Assembly: GCA_030435675.1 (NCBI GenBank)
Contig: CM059622.1
Location: 11,470,001 to 11,534,000 of the forward strand
Length of the DNA stretch: 64,000 bases
Direction of reading: 5' to 3'
DNA from: Steinernema hermaphroditum
Taxonomy: Eukaryota > Nematoda > Chromadorea > Rhabditida > Steinernematidae
In this document: piece by piece, positions 32,557-43,734 of the stretch
Numbering within the stretch: the stretch's first letter is position 1
How the letters are laid out: every line of letters starts with the position of its first letter
The notes under the pieces: generated by a model
Told to the model about the DNA's origin: nothing
The model's database searches: none
What the model saw: only the letters and a program-made list of their open reading frames with translations
Position numbers and translations under genes: made by a program

Positions 32557-32673
32557 GGGTAATTGAACAACCGCTCACTCAACTCATTACTGAGAAAGAG
32601 GACGGACGACCTAACCGTTTTCCATGGACATAAGTGGTGTAAAACGAAGAGGTAAAACAACGAGTATGTAAAA
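32557..32673. repeat. dispersed repeat flanking second tRNA-Phe
   Basis: CAACCGCTCACTCAACTCAT, then GAGAAAGAGGACGGACGACC, corresponding to 6965-7064 beside the first tRNA-Phe. Confidence 0.6.
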
Positions 32674-32746
32674 TGCCACGAGCCGGGATCGAACCGGCGA
32701 CCTTTAGATCTTCAGTCTAACGCTCTCCCAACTGAGCTATCATGGC
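32674..32746 (-). tRNA. tRNA-Phe (anticodon GAA), second copy
   Basis: All 73 bases equal the gene at 7065-7137. The cloverleaf, A box and B box are intact, and a T4 run follows. Flanks on both sides are alignable to those of the first copy for roughly 100 bp but have diverged. The gene itself is therefore conserved under selection while its surroundings drift. Confidence 0.96.
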
Positions 32747-33707
32747 AGTGGTAGTGCATTGTGACAGCTTGTTGTCAACGCCAATATGTGTCGTTGTGTT
32801 AACCATACAGTTGTATATTTTCATAATTACGGTTATTGAACCACCCTGCCGAATAGAACAAGATGAAAAAATTAAAAATGGGTCAAACAGCTGTTCCCCA
32901 AACGAAGTGTCTCAGTAAAAACCCAAGCTTTCGGAACGTTCAAAAATGTCTAATACTACAACTCTGTTCGTTGAAAATTAAAATGTCTCACTAAAAAGCG
33001 GTTTGTTCAAAAATTACTGTACTACAAGGCAAATGTTCTATAAAGACAATGTACATATATGCGTACAAAGTAAATTTCCAAATTTCAGAATTGAATATGT
33101 TCATGAGAGTAATTCATTTCTCTTAAACCGATATAAAAAGTGCACTTTTCTTTCCCACTTGCCAGTCTTTCAACAAAACGTTTCTCTGGAACCGACTTGC
33201 GTTCACATCAGTTTTCACTAACCAATTACGCCACGTCGGTAAGTCGTTCTATGAACTGAGACAAATAGACTTGATTGGTCTGCGATTCGACGTAAACTTA
33301 GAATGATCACTGATTTCTAAAGTACTTGAACAATATCAATTACATAAACTACTCATAAACTCACTTGACGTTCTAGAAGCATCGACCTGAATGAAACACT
33401 TATGTATAGTAATGCCAGTCATTCATTCACCTACGGCACTATGAAACATCTTGGAATCTTTTGCAGTAAACGTAGGCAGAAGTTGCATACACCCTGAAAT
33501 TGATTGAACTTTGTATAGTCATTACGTAATTCTTTTCAAGGACTTCATTGTCATTGTAACGTGTCGCTAATCGCATTTTCTAGAGAATTGTTTTCGTAGT
33601 GCCAAGAGTGCAATTCATATTCGCTTTGAGAACTTCCCAGACAAAATACGCTTTTCGCGTCAACAGTAGTTAGTACTTTCCACTGTATTCCTCTCATCTC
33701 ACTGCTC

Positions 33708-34692
33708 ATGGAACTTCGTCGCCTGAATTTGGCTTTCGCCTACATTCTGATTCCAACCATCTTCGTGCCCGTACACATCAGGATACTCTATGTAAGAAGC
33801 GTGTCTCTATCGCATTTAGATTTAGATCTTCAGATCTTAATCAAACGCAAAAGCTTTCGATCTATGCAATGCTATAGAATAATCGCCCAAATGGAGCTAC
33901 TCACTCTGTTTATAATACCATTTTATATCTCCATGGGGATGACTATAATGCTAAATGGTGAACTTGTACCTGTAACGCTCGTATTAGTGAGCATCAACGA
34001 CTGCAGCCTTAATGTTGTCACGGCTCTGGACGTCATCTTAGCGCTGAATAGACTCCGAGTGGTTTGTAACCTACAGTATCCCCGACTCATCGATACCGTA
34101 AGTAAAGATTTCTACGTCGCTCAACTATGCCTTCTCTCAGCTCATTCAAATAATCGTGTGGCTGGGCTGGACACTCGGTTTGGTAGCCGTTTTGTCGCCC
34201 TACCTTGGATACACATATCTTAACGATCATATGGTCATGGTGCCCGACATGAGACGTGATTGGCAGCTACCATACGTTCTGTTTCAAACCTACTTTGGAA
34301 TGTTCTGTGATTCGGTCACTTTACTGATCTATACTAGCATAGCTTCCTATATGGGATATCTAAAATGGAAAAAGAGATATCCTTATGTCTGCGCTCACGA
34401 CAGGCAGCTACTTGTTCAACAAATGGTTAGCTTTGCTGGCGATCTAGCAGCTCAAGTCACCTACAGAGTTATGTTCAATATAGCTAGTACATCTAGAAAC
34501 GTTGATTTGGTTACCTATCTATGCAGAGCAGTCGACTTTTTGGACATTTTAAATTACATTGCACTTCCACCTATATTGTGTCTTCTAATCAACAGGTATG
34601 TCTCGATAGTGTAAATCTGATTCCACAAATAAGTCTTTAGAACGCTTCGCAAAGCCGTCCTGATCAACTACAATGTTCACTATTTGTCATAA
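33708..34692 (+). CDS. serpentine chemoreceptor, four-exon family, copy C
   Basis: Complete. Exons 33708-33791 (84 bp), 33834-34097 (264 bp), 34141-34595, 34641-34692; phases 0, 0, 2. Exons 1 and 2 have the same lengths as copy A. TM1 ends VHIRILY; exon 2 has SMQCYRIIAQMELLT and LALNRLRVVCNLQYP; exon 3 runs from WLGWTLGLVAVLSP to PPILCLLINR; exon 4 is TLRKAVLINYNVHYLS. More diverged from copies A and B than they are from each other. A CATTTAGATTTAG stretch in intron 1 could supply an alternative acceptor. Confidence 0.85.
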
Positions 34693-35141
34693 TGAGCCTA
34701 CTTCCTGGTTGCCTATGCACATTACTTCCGGAATTTTGGAGCACTAAGTTCAAAGGCTATCTTAGGAAGGAACTTCACTTCCTCGTTGTATCGAACGTAT
34801 GTGAAATAGCAGTCCTGATCACTGTGGCTTGCACGCGGGGTGTATCATCAATGTCGTTTCCTGGACGTACCTCGGTGGATTGACATTGAATCGTGATTTG
34901 AATCGATATATCGCCCCCTTCTTTTGCTTTCAGTAAGGCCATAGAAGCAACTCTACAACACCAGTGCATCCAAAACTACAATTCTATTTTAAGATATTCG
35001 CTCTCCCTCTTGTGTACGCAAGTGACGCAAGTACCAGCGTAACACACGTACTCGCAGTGCCGTTTGTTTATGTCGTTCTTTTGGACGCTCAATTCACTAT
35101 ACTCTTTAATAAATGGACACATTACAACTGCATTAAGATGA
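34693..35141. other. intergenic between convergent receptors
   Basis: Short open frames (for example 34692-34883 and 34964-35173) without domains. Contains an ATCACTGTGGCTTGC block with no match found. Treated as the shared 3' flank. Confidence 0.4.
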
Positions 35142-36174
35142 TTAAGATTGAGTGGCTTGGGGGAAGACAGTAAACAGGGTTGCCGCTTGGGTGACGTCTT
35201 TCTTCTTGCCGAAGAACTCTTTGCGAACAGACCTAAAGATGCATCTTATCCAAATAAAGCATGCCGCGATACCTGTACAGAGTCAAATATAGAACTGGTG
35301 GCAAAATGAGTTGATTGAAGGGATATGTGAAGAAGACGAAGATGTCCACAGCGTTGCATTTGGGAAGAAAGTGACCTCCGAGATTGTAGAGGACGGCAGC
35401 TGAGAAGTCGGCGGCAAAGCGGGAAAGAGCGTAAACCAGTATAGTCTTTTCTTTGTTGAACTCGCTGCTTATGCCTGCTTGGAACTGTCGGTGAATCAGG
35501 TAGATCACGATGGTAATGTAAAGGATCAGCGTGGTCAAAGAAGTTACAATCAGCTGATAGCTCCCAAACGCCTGCAATGTCTTCGAGTACGGTTTTTCGT
35601 AGTCGTATCGCGGAAGGAACTCTTTCGGGTCAACCAGGAAATCGGCTTTGCCAGTAAGAAGGATTACAAAGGGGACAGCGCATACAATCCATATAGCCGC
35701 ACTTGTGCAGTATAATATCTTGAACTGCGATCTCTGAACATTGTATTGATAAGTCATCCGATTAAAATCGCACACCTTGCTCAGACGACTCCAGCGCCAA
35801 TTGCAGATAATCCTAAGCCGATTTATGGCGAGTAGAACACTTAGGTAGGCCTCGACTCTTACGGCAACGCCGGTGACCTCATACAGATATTTAGCTAGAT
35901 TTGCGTAATCGTGCTGAGCGATGTGAGCTATTCCAGTGAACAACCAGGAGGGACCCATAATGCATTGGGTGATGCCGATTTGGATCATGATTTGATAGCA
36001 TTCCAGGGAGCGATAACTTTTGTTAAGAAGGAATATCTAGCATATTGGAGATAATAAAAAGGGGACATGGAGCTCACTTACGCATATGATTCGAATGTAA
36101 ATAGGAACAAATAGGACGACAATAACAACAGAAGCTATTCCAACACTGAGATGTAGCACAGGAGGCGCTTCCAT
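35142..36174 (-). CDS. serpentine chemoreceptor, four-exon family, copy D
   Basis: Complete on the minus strand. Exon 1 36174-36082 (31 codons, TM1 ending VPIYIRIIC). Exon 2 starts 36036 (IFLLNKSYRSLECYQIMIQI) and reaches LAINRLRIICNWRWSRLSK. A 42 bp segment after that Lys begins GTGTGC and ends GTTCAG exactly where the other copies have intron 2. It is also an open multiple of three, so it may be spliced or read through. Exon 3 ends LPPVLYLTLYR at 35273; exon 4 is 35232-35142 (SVRKEFFGKKKDVTQ). TM segments and the N-R motif are as in the family, but sequence identity to copies A-C is low. Confidence 0.82.
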
Positions 36175-38935
36175 TAGTGAAATATTCTCAGAACCTGGAT
36201 CTTCCTAATTATGCTATGGAGCATTTGTGAGAGAAACAGAGTGAGAAATAAACGAAATTCACGAGGGAAGAGTGCTTAGGAGGCTCAAGTTGGAAAGGCT
36301 CAAAGCTAATTGGAAGCTCAAGCTCCATCTTTTGAAATACATCAAAGAGTGGTGATGTCCTCAGTGCAAAAAGGATTCGGATCGCATTTAAGAACCTGTT
36401 ATTTAAGGGCAAAAGTGCAAATGTAGCGTGAATTCTCTTCAAAAACGAATTTCATCTTTTACCTGTACGTTGGGATAACATACTTTTTACACGAATATTT
36501 CATAACTTTTCGATCTACCTTTCTCTTCAGAATAAATTTAGCCGATAGGTGTACAGATGAGCGTTCACCCAGCTCCTACAGTACGGCGCGGCACGATAGA
36601 CGCATTCCTCTTCTCCGTAAAGATCAAGTCTATGAAAAGCTATATGTGGATATGCACGTATACGACCTTCGCATATCGGAAACGCTCCCACTCAACACCA
36701 ACGTACATGGATGACACAACGTATCATTACGTCTCCACGATACTCCCTCATTATTTGGCTAGATAATTAAAGTGGAAACAGAAACAGGATCATATTATTA
36801 TTCCTCGAAAATGGCGCCGAAAATATTGCTCAATGAAGAATCAGCGTAAACTATAGAATGAGGCGTTAAGTTCGCAAGTGGCTGTCTTCAAATATAATTT
36901 CGACAGACAAGAATTAAGTACTGTATGGCCACCTTTATGATGTTTTCATTTGGAGAGGTCAAAGTTTAAGGTTGCCCGCTAACCACCAAACCTCAATCAT
37001 GACCAAGCATCAACACCACTAAAGCTGTTTCTCCAACGTAATATTAAATGGCGCTCCAGGATTTGACATTTAATTAGCGACTCTCATTAGTTGCCGGGTG
37101 TCGTTGGATGGTTTGATCTCCCAGGTGGTTTGACACGCGCTTTGTGGCACACTCGTCGGTAGAACGCAGTCATGTAGGCAACAGGTACGTACGATAACAC
37201 ACTAATTCATATACTACCAGTAACATGTGAATCAAAAGAACAGGTATGTTTGAAATGTTTGGGGGCATGAAAATGGCACCTCACTTCAGATACATTTATA
37301 AAGATACTCTATAATAAAGATATAAAGATACTAAAGATTTTGCTCAAGGCACGCACTACCACTTTAGCCCACTTCCCGGGCAAGAGGCGGTAGGTATCCC
37401 TCGTTCGTAGAAAACTTAGGTAGATTACAAATGAGGTCGTAGTGTGGGCACACTAGTTGTGAGTGTCACCCACATGCTCAATGTTCCCATTGTCTACTAC
37501 AACACGCACGCCATTTTTGTAAACAAAGTAGACTGTGAAAATAGACGCCAAACAAAAAAAAACAAACATTTTCACTGGAAAGATCCAATATGTCAACTTG
37601 ACTTCGACTTGGCCGTTGAAGTTAATGCAGTTAATGAGATCAGCCATTCCGATATATGGTGCACCAAACTGTATGCAGTCATGTCGTCGTCGTCAAACAG
37701 ATCAATGTGTGCTCTAATTCTAACTTTATTTTCCACTTTACTGTTAACTAAAAACGCCAATCTCCTCAGAAAGCTGATGGTTGCCTTTCAATACCAAAAC
37801 AAAAAGCTCAATTTTTCATGCCCCAACCCAATATCTTGCGTAGCGCTGTCGACACTGCATGGATATGCCAAACTTCTCACGAAAAATAGATCGGCAATTT
37901 CATAATAAACTGAGCGCTATCTTATAGAGCAGCCCCTGGTGAGACGTTTCATCCACCGGTGAGCTGCAGAAGTGCCGTTCCCAGCCAAGAGATATTATTT
38001 TATATTTTTCGGATCAGTGTTTCGTCGTTAACGCAATCAATTAAAAATGTTTCAAAGGTTCCCAGGAGGGTCCGGAAGAAAGAGAATATTATCACTGTAG
38101 GAGCCTTACGAAAAAAATTATAAAAAACGTGATGCGATATGAGAAACGTCTGACATATCGGACAACCATTACGAGAATAGTTTATCACAAAACAAGAACA
38201 AAAATGCCGAAAGAGAGGGGGAGAAGGCAAAGCAAACCACAAGAGAAAAAAACATCCTGTAGAGCACAAATCGTGAAAATTGCACAATTGAAGCTCAATG
38301 ATGAGGCGCAGGACTTGTCAGAGAGCGTTATACACGGCAATGTTGACTACTTTCGAAATCGTCAATTGTTTGTAAGGAAACCACGCCGACTCAAGACCAC
38401 GGCAATCATTCTTATTTTTCCGACGCTGCACGAACGTACCTTTCCGTAAGAGTTTTTTAATCTGACTACAATAACTCAACTTCCTCATTAAGAATGTCTT
38501 CAGCGTTTTTAGCGTTCCAGAGGCTGTTCCAAGCATAAATAACTTCTCATTGTAGCTAGCTTCTTGGTATGGATGTCTTTCCTTGTCAAAAATCGTAGCT
38601 TTGCACGTCCTTCAATGTTTCCCATTTCTTGCCCATGCAAAAAAGAGCTTCTTCCAGAATTTCTGTACCATATTCGGTAAAATTTCATATGAGTTCTCAT
38701 GAATCGATCTCGATCAGCAAACAGTTTCAAAACTCCGTTCTTCAGTGAGCCATACGGATAATCGCCTAATCGAGACGCCTTGTTGTTCCAAGAAAAACTT
38801 GTTTTCCTCCGATTACGATCGTTCTTCCCCGTTCATAGAGAGAAATCCAGAACGCCTTGATGGCTATCAGTGGAGCAAATTGTATATTTAAGTGGGAGCA
38901 AACAGTGTCCAAACATCTTCCCTGTCTTCGTTTCG
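36175..38935. other. intergenic, no secure gene
   Basis: A minus-strand frame at 37647-37453 (64 residues, one hydrophobic segment VFFCLASIFTVYFVYKN) could be a tiny membrane protein. A ~110-codon open stretch at about 38845-38509 on the minus strand (with GDYPYGSLKNGVLKLFADRD) looks exon-like but lacks a start. Neither has homology I recognise. The last ~60 bp hold a TATA-like TATATTTAAG for the collagen gene. Confidence 0.4.
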
Positions 38936-40580
38936 ATGGGTCCTAAGAGTCGTTTCGCTGTTGGCTTGGCCATGGCCACAAGTGGAGTAGTGATCGTCGC
39001 CAGTCTCTTCGTCGTTGGCGCCCTCTTCCGCGACATCAACACCCTATACGATGATCTGCTCAGCGATCTCGGCGAGTTCAAGATCTTCGCCGACGACGCT
39101 TGGAAGACGATGATGGACGTCAATCGCCCGATGAGCAGCTTCGAGTCCATTCTTCGCCACAAACGACAGTACGAAGCAGCCGAAACCGCAAAGAGTGCTC
39201 AGCAGTGCAGTATGTGTATTCTTCCTGTACGTGTCTGTATGTTTTGTGCTTTAAGATTGCGCGCCCAAGGCTTCCAAGTGCCCTGCTGGACCTCCCGGAC
39301 CCAAGGGAGAAGATGGAGCGCCGGGAGAAGACGGCAAGCCAGGAGAAGATGGCAAGGCCGGTCCCCACGGAAGCACCTTCGCCGCCGCACCTATCAACAA
39401 GGAGTGCATCAAGTGCCCACCTGGAGAGGCCGGTCCTCCTGGACCCGACGGACCCGCTGGCCCACCTGGACCACCTGGCCCTGCTGGAACCGACGGCGGT
39501 CCTGGAAAGCCCGGCGCTCCCGGAGCTCCTGGACCCCAAGGAGATGCTGGAGCTGACGGAACACCTGGAACGCCTGGAGGACCTGGTGAGAAGGGAGCCG
39601 ACGCCGTCAAACAGACCAACCTTCCCGGACCTCCTGGACCCGAAGGACCTATCGGTCCGGCTGGAAATGCTGGAACTCCTGGCCCTGCTGGAGAGGCCGG
39701 ACCCGCAGGACCTCAAGGACCACCCGGACCTCCTGGAAAGGACGGCGCTCCAGGCAAAGACGGAGGAGCTGGGCCTGCTGGAAACCCTGGAGTTCCTGGA
39801 GCTGATGCCCAGTACTGCCCTTGCCCGCCCAGAACTGTTCTGCTTGCTGAAGGCAAAGGAGGAGCCGCTGCTGGGGGAGGAGGCGCCGCCGCCGCTCCAG
39901 CTGAAGCCGCTCCCGCAGCTGCAGGAGCTGGTGGAGCAGCCGGCGGAGAGGGTGGAGCCGCTGCTGGAGGTGCAGCTGCTGGCGGGGAAGCTGGAGCCGG
40001 TGGAGGCGCCGCTGCTGCTTCTGCTGGTGGAGCTGGAGAGAAGGCCGCTGGTGGAGCAGGAGGAGAAGGCGGGGCTGCCGGTGGTGGAGAAGGCGGAGCT
40101 GGCGCTGGAGCAGCCGGTGGAGAGGGTGGAGCTGCCGGCGGAGCTGGTGGAGCAGCTGGTGGTGGAGAAGGCGGAGCTGGCGCTGGAGCTGCCGGTGGAG
40201 AGGGTGGAGCTGCCGGCGGAGCTGGTGGAGCAGCTGGTGGTGGAGAAGGCGGAGCTGGCGCTGGAGCTGCCGGTGGAGAGGGTGGAGCTGGCGCTGGAGC
40301 TGCTGGTGGAGAGGGTGCAGCCGCCGGCGGAGCTGGAGCTGGTGGTGGAGCTTCCGGCGGAGCCGGTGGAGAGGGTGCAGCCGCAGCTCCAGCTGAAGCT
40401 GCTCCTGCTGCTGCTGCTGCCGCTGGCGGTGGAGAAGGTGGTGCCGCCGCCGCTGCTACTGGTGGTGGTGGAGCCGCTGCTGCTGCTCCTGCTGGTGGAG
40501 CTGGAGAGAAGGCCGCCGGTGGAGCAGGAGGAGAAGGCGGAGCAGGAGCGAAGCCGTACCGCTACCGCTATCGTCACTAG
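38936..40580 (+). CDS. cuticle collagen with long Gly/Ala/Glu-rich tail
   Basis: Secreted structural collagen of the nematode cuticle, 532 residues, two exons (38936-39209, 39256-40580; phase 1). The N-terminal cuticle-collagen domain has a signal-anchor ([15 protein letters not shown]), then [17 protein letters not shown] and [13 protein letters not shown] at about residue 78 is the expected subtilisin-like cleavage site. Next come paired cysteines, then interrupted Gly-X-Y blocks separated by C..C clusters (CIKCP), closing with YCPCPP. Oddity: instead of ending there, the protein runs on about 240 residues of Gly, Ala and Glu with internal 26-residue repeats, and finishes KPYRYRYRH. Because codons are GGN/GCN/GAG, the other five frames also stay open and should not be read as genes. 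A TATA-like TATATTTAAG precedes and AATAAA follows at 40641. Confidence 0.95.
40080..40310. repeat. 78 bp coding minisatellite in the collagen tail
   Basis: Units of 78 bp (26 codons) of GGTGGAGAAGGCGGAGCTGG type, about 2.5-3 near-identical copies. In-frame expansion or contraction would keep the reading frame. Confidence 0.85.
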
Positions 40581-40640
40581 AAGACGACCCTTGACCATGA
40601 CAGTATTTATTTATTTAGTGTCGATCTATCTAGAAACATG

Positions 40641-40646
40641 AATAAA
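40641..40646 (+). terminator. polyadenylation signal of the collagen gene
   Basis: AATAAA 60 bp after the stop codon; the next gene begins about 200 bp later. Confidence 0.7.
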
Positions 40647-40842
40647 ACTTGCAATTTAATAATGTACCTGGAATGCTTAAACGAGCTCTGACAGGTTAAA
40701 ATCTACGCAAAGGATCGAATTCAATCGTTTCGAATCGAAGACGGCATTTTACCGCATTTTCGCGTCGAGACCCGGTGTGCGCGGTAAACTGCTGAGTTTG
40801 TCGAGTTCTGTCGTTTCTGATTTCCAGCTCTTTGCGGAAGCC

Positions 40843-42229
40843 ATGGATTCCATCATTCGACCTATTCTGCAGCGGATTGAAGGCGAGCTTCTTGGACTGG
40901 ACGATGCGGAAAAGTAAGATAATTTACATCTCTTCTCTTTTTCAGACGAACATTCTGCACATTCGATATTTATTGTTGATTGTGCCTTTTTACATTTCAT
41001 TTTCTGTTTCCATCTTCATCTTGATGAGTTTAGGCGCCTATCGAAGATTATCAGTTCGTTTGCGCAATCGCACGAAGGAGGTTCTTGCTTGGTAGTCGGG
41101 CCGAGGCAGTCCGGCAAAACGGCGCTGATTCGAAAGGTGCTGCCGCTGGTTCCGGCCGACATCGACACGAAACACATCAACGGACTTCTCTGGACAGAAG
41201 CGAAAGCGATCAAACTGCTGGAGCAGTCGGACAACAGCGACGACGACCCGAAGCTCATCGTCGTCGACAACGTCGAGCACTTTGTCGCCAAATCGAATCA
41301 GAATCTCATCTACAAGGTGCTGGACGCAACGAGAACAAAGCCATGGTACGTCATCTTCGTCACGGCGAGGCAGGACTTCGATGAGTTGCTGGAGAAGCGC
41401 GTGCGCAGTCGACTCTCCAACATCGTCATCAAATGTGCAACGAAGATCGAACTCGATGACTTTTGCGAGCAATTCGAAGCGTTTCTGAAGGCTGGCAAGT
41501 CACAAAAGAAGTGGAACGCCCTGGTGGAACAACTAGTGGAGTCGGACATCGTCAAAGATCGCCTCGAAGCGCTTTTCTACGAGCGACGAAACTACTTCTC
41601 TTTGAAAGCTGTTGCCTCCGTCTTCCTCAGCTTCGTCATTGCTTCCGGAACTACTGTTGACGACTTGACTGTCGAAAGTCTGTCGGAAATGCTTGTGTTG
41701 GCCGTGAAATCTGTTGCTCCGGATGATCAACCCTTCTTGACAGCCCTCGCCGGTGCGCGCTCATATTGAAGTTTCGCTATGTATGTGTCTTATAGGTCTC
41801 TCGCTGCGTCCATTGTGTCTTCTCATTTGCGTGCGGAAGTTGGATTCCATTGCTCAAGGAAGGAGAGCTGCTCACAGTTACCAGCAAATCCAAAGAAGTT
41901 GATCTTTCCTGTTTTGTTTCCCTCATAACTTTGAGCTTTCAGCTTTCCTCAAGATGGTGAACCAATTCTGCTCTATGCTGAAGGTTAACAACGGCTTGAC
42001 ACTCTACAAGGATCTCGACCACTTAATAAATCTTGGTTTTCTGACCGCGACTACCGGTGGACAAGCTCAGATGACGTTTCGGTATGTTTACGAACAGGGA
42101 CATCGTCTTCAATCATGGTTTAGGCGAGTACGACTAACGTTCGACAGCGAACTGTTCGACGATTTCCTGAGAAACGTCAAGGTGCCAACACAGATTCGCT
42201 ATTGGATCGAAGATGTTCCTGTGAAATAA
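40843..42229 (+). CDS. orc-4: origin recognition complex subunit 4
   Basis: ORC4, an AAA+-fold subunit of the complex that marks replication origins and loads MCM in the nucleus. Exons: 40843-40913, 41034-41752, 41796-about 41902, about 41940-42081 and about 42124-42229. A TTTCCAG acceptor precedes the ATG, suggesting trans-splicing. Walker A is VVGPRQSGKTALIRK and the Walker B position reads LIVVDNVEHF. The following stretch NQNLIYKVLDATRTKPWYVI and ELLEKRVRSRLSN aligns well with vertebrate ORC4 from memory. The C-terminal winged-helix part has LSLRPLCLLICVRKL, YKDLDHLINLGFL and PTQIRYWIEDV. The total of about 345 residues is a little short for the family (~430), mainly at the N-terminus. 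Asn replaces the usual acidic residue after the Walker B Asp. The junction near 41900-41940 is approximate. Confidence 0.9.
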
Positions 42230-42265
42230 GTCTTTTATACTACGGGTGACTCATAAATCTGTACA

Positions 42266-42756
42266 TCAGAAACGCCCACTACGAGCGAATGACTGCGACA
42301 TCGGTATCATGCTGCGGCGGTGCTGCGCAGCTCCGGTCGCGAATCGTTTCGGCGTTTGCATCATGTGCACCTCGTCCACAACTTCCGGTTGTTCCACAAC
42401 TGACTTCAGAGGCGTGTTCCCGTCGAGTCGGAAAAGGGAGCGTTCCAACGCCGACACTTGAGACAACTCGCCGACGGAAGAGTTGGTCTTGGGCGTGAAA
42501 CGGGCCGCTTCTTCGATGATTCGCTCCCGCTCTACTTGCCTTTTCTTCAGCACCTCAAGTGCGGCACGCACCTGTACGAACATCGCCGGGTATGGTACAT
42601 CGTAGGTGACTCCAGGAAGGGTTCCTTCTCTGTTTCGCTGTAAAGATCAGTTAGGGAATGCTAAATAGTGGAGCTCACCGTTCTGCTAACGCGATTCCCA
42701 ACGGGGAACTTCGGTGCCTGCTGAATATCCGGTTTCACAGATCGATTACGAATCCT
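42266..42756 (-). CDS. unrecognised protein, 5' end not located
   Basis: Two clear exons on the minus strand: 42754-42679 (RNRSVKPDIQQAPKFPVGNR) and 42637-42266, joined in phase 0. The second has VTYDVPYPAMFVQVRAALEV, then a basic/acidic helix (LKKRQVERERIIEEAARF) likely to be coiled coil, then a Ser/Pro-rich tail ending RSMIPMSQSFARSGRF. An upstream exon near 42800-42835 is implied because the first frame has no Met, but no phase fits. The 3' end lies 36 bp from the ORC4 stop, so the two genes converge. The disordered, phosphorylatable look suggests a regulatory or scaffold protein; no family assigned. Confidence 0.6.
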
Positions 42757-42928
42757 AGAAAAAGCGTTGAATGGAGGAAAGGAGGAAGTACGACCTACAT
42801 TCGCGGTTCGGTAACTTAAAATGAAGAACATTGTTGTCTGAGACTCTGAGAGGGTGGGTCTAGACAGAAGAAACGCTTGGAGGTAGATATGAGCAGGCCT
42901 TTGAGGACGTTCATTTCATTTTGCAGCC

Positions 42929-43734
42929 ATGAACTACGATCGGCTGGTCAACTTCGTAGTTCGCACAGACGGATTGTTCGAAGATCTTCGGTAGGCCTCT
43001 CTTCTTAATCTCGCTGCTGCAGTGTGCTCTTTGCAGGGCGTTGCAGAACGATTCGAAAACGTATCTCCAAGCAGACCGCTGTGCTATCATCTTCGAAGGA
43101 TTCTCCGAGATATCGAGGCTGTGCTCGCATGTAAATGTGACGAACACATCCAAAAGGGTATGTTTCCCCCTTTTTTGCGCTTTTTGACTGTTTCATTTCA
43201 GCCTGTGGCTTTTAATGTTCGCAAACCGGATGGATCGTCGTTTGGTGTAGATCAGAAGCTCGGAATCGTGATGCCTGGAGAGTCGATGCAGCTCTATTTC
43301 CAGTTCAGAGGACGAGGCAGTCGAATTCCCGACGATGGAGTGCACATCTACACGATTTACCAAACAACTCTTCGTTCACAAGAAGTTAGCTATCTGGATT
43401 CGTGTGAGTACTGGAGGGATCGATATCTTCTAGCGAGGAAGGTAAACAGCTTAAGGCTAGTTTTGAAATTGTAGTAAAATTCATTTTATAGATTTGGTCG
43501 AGCTACACTGGCGACTGCGCCATGCAACTCCATCTTCCGGTCGGATTCGAAGCCAAGCGTTCCAGCAACAACTTCATCCATCCGCCCCACAAGAGCCACT
43601 GGAAATGGCGCGATGAGAAGATCACCAAGGCGCCTGCGGAGGCGTCTCCGCCAGATATCGCCGGATGTGCAAGTGTCCATAAGAGTTGCGAGTTGCCGTC
43701 GGCTGCAGCAGATGATGCACTTCTTAAAAAATAA
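42929..43734 (+). CDS. MSP-domain protein
   Basis: Exons 42929-42990, 43037-43157, 43202-43441, 43492-43734; all phases join, giving about 221 residues. A CATTTTGCAG acceptor sits two bases before the ATG (probable spliced-leader site). After ~40 residues comes an immunoglobulin-like MSP fold: VNVTNTSKRPVAFNVRKPDG, VDQKLGIVMPGESMQLYFQF and DDGVHIYTIYQT. These are the family's N(T/S)S..P.AFK, G.I.PG.S and D.F.I blocks. A C-terminal ~80-residue extension (WSSYTGDCAMQLHLPVGFEA) is not part of a minimal sperm MSP (~127 residues). The protein is therefore closer to cytosolic MSP-domain adaptors such as VAP-like or SSP/MSD relatives, but has no TM anchor. Role unknown. Confidence 0.82.

Larger units (their letters stand above)
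32116..33707. other. intergenic around the second tRNA-Phe
   Basis: Apart from the tRNA cassette (about 32557-32845) no gene is seen. AT-rich, with short meaningless frames (for example 33003-33221). Confidence 0.45.

Noticed and set aside
35022..37500. Similarity between short frames at 35022-35110 and 37444-37520 (SVTH.L.VP..Y)
   Set aside because: Too short, no splice context; could be chance or a very old repeat.
37453..37647. 64-residue minus-strand membrane protein
   Set aside because: One hydrophobic segment but no start context, relatives or splice evidence; mentioned only in the intergenic entry.
39100..40641. 513-codon and 492-codon open frames overlapping the collagen
   Set aside because: They are alternative frames of GGN/GCN/GAG repeat codons. 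The collagen frame has the signal anchor, cleavage site, Gly-X-Y blocks and splice site.
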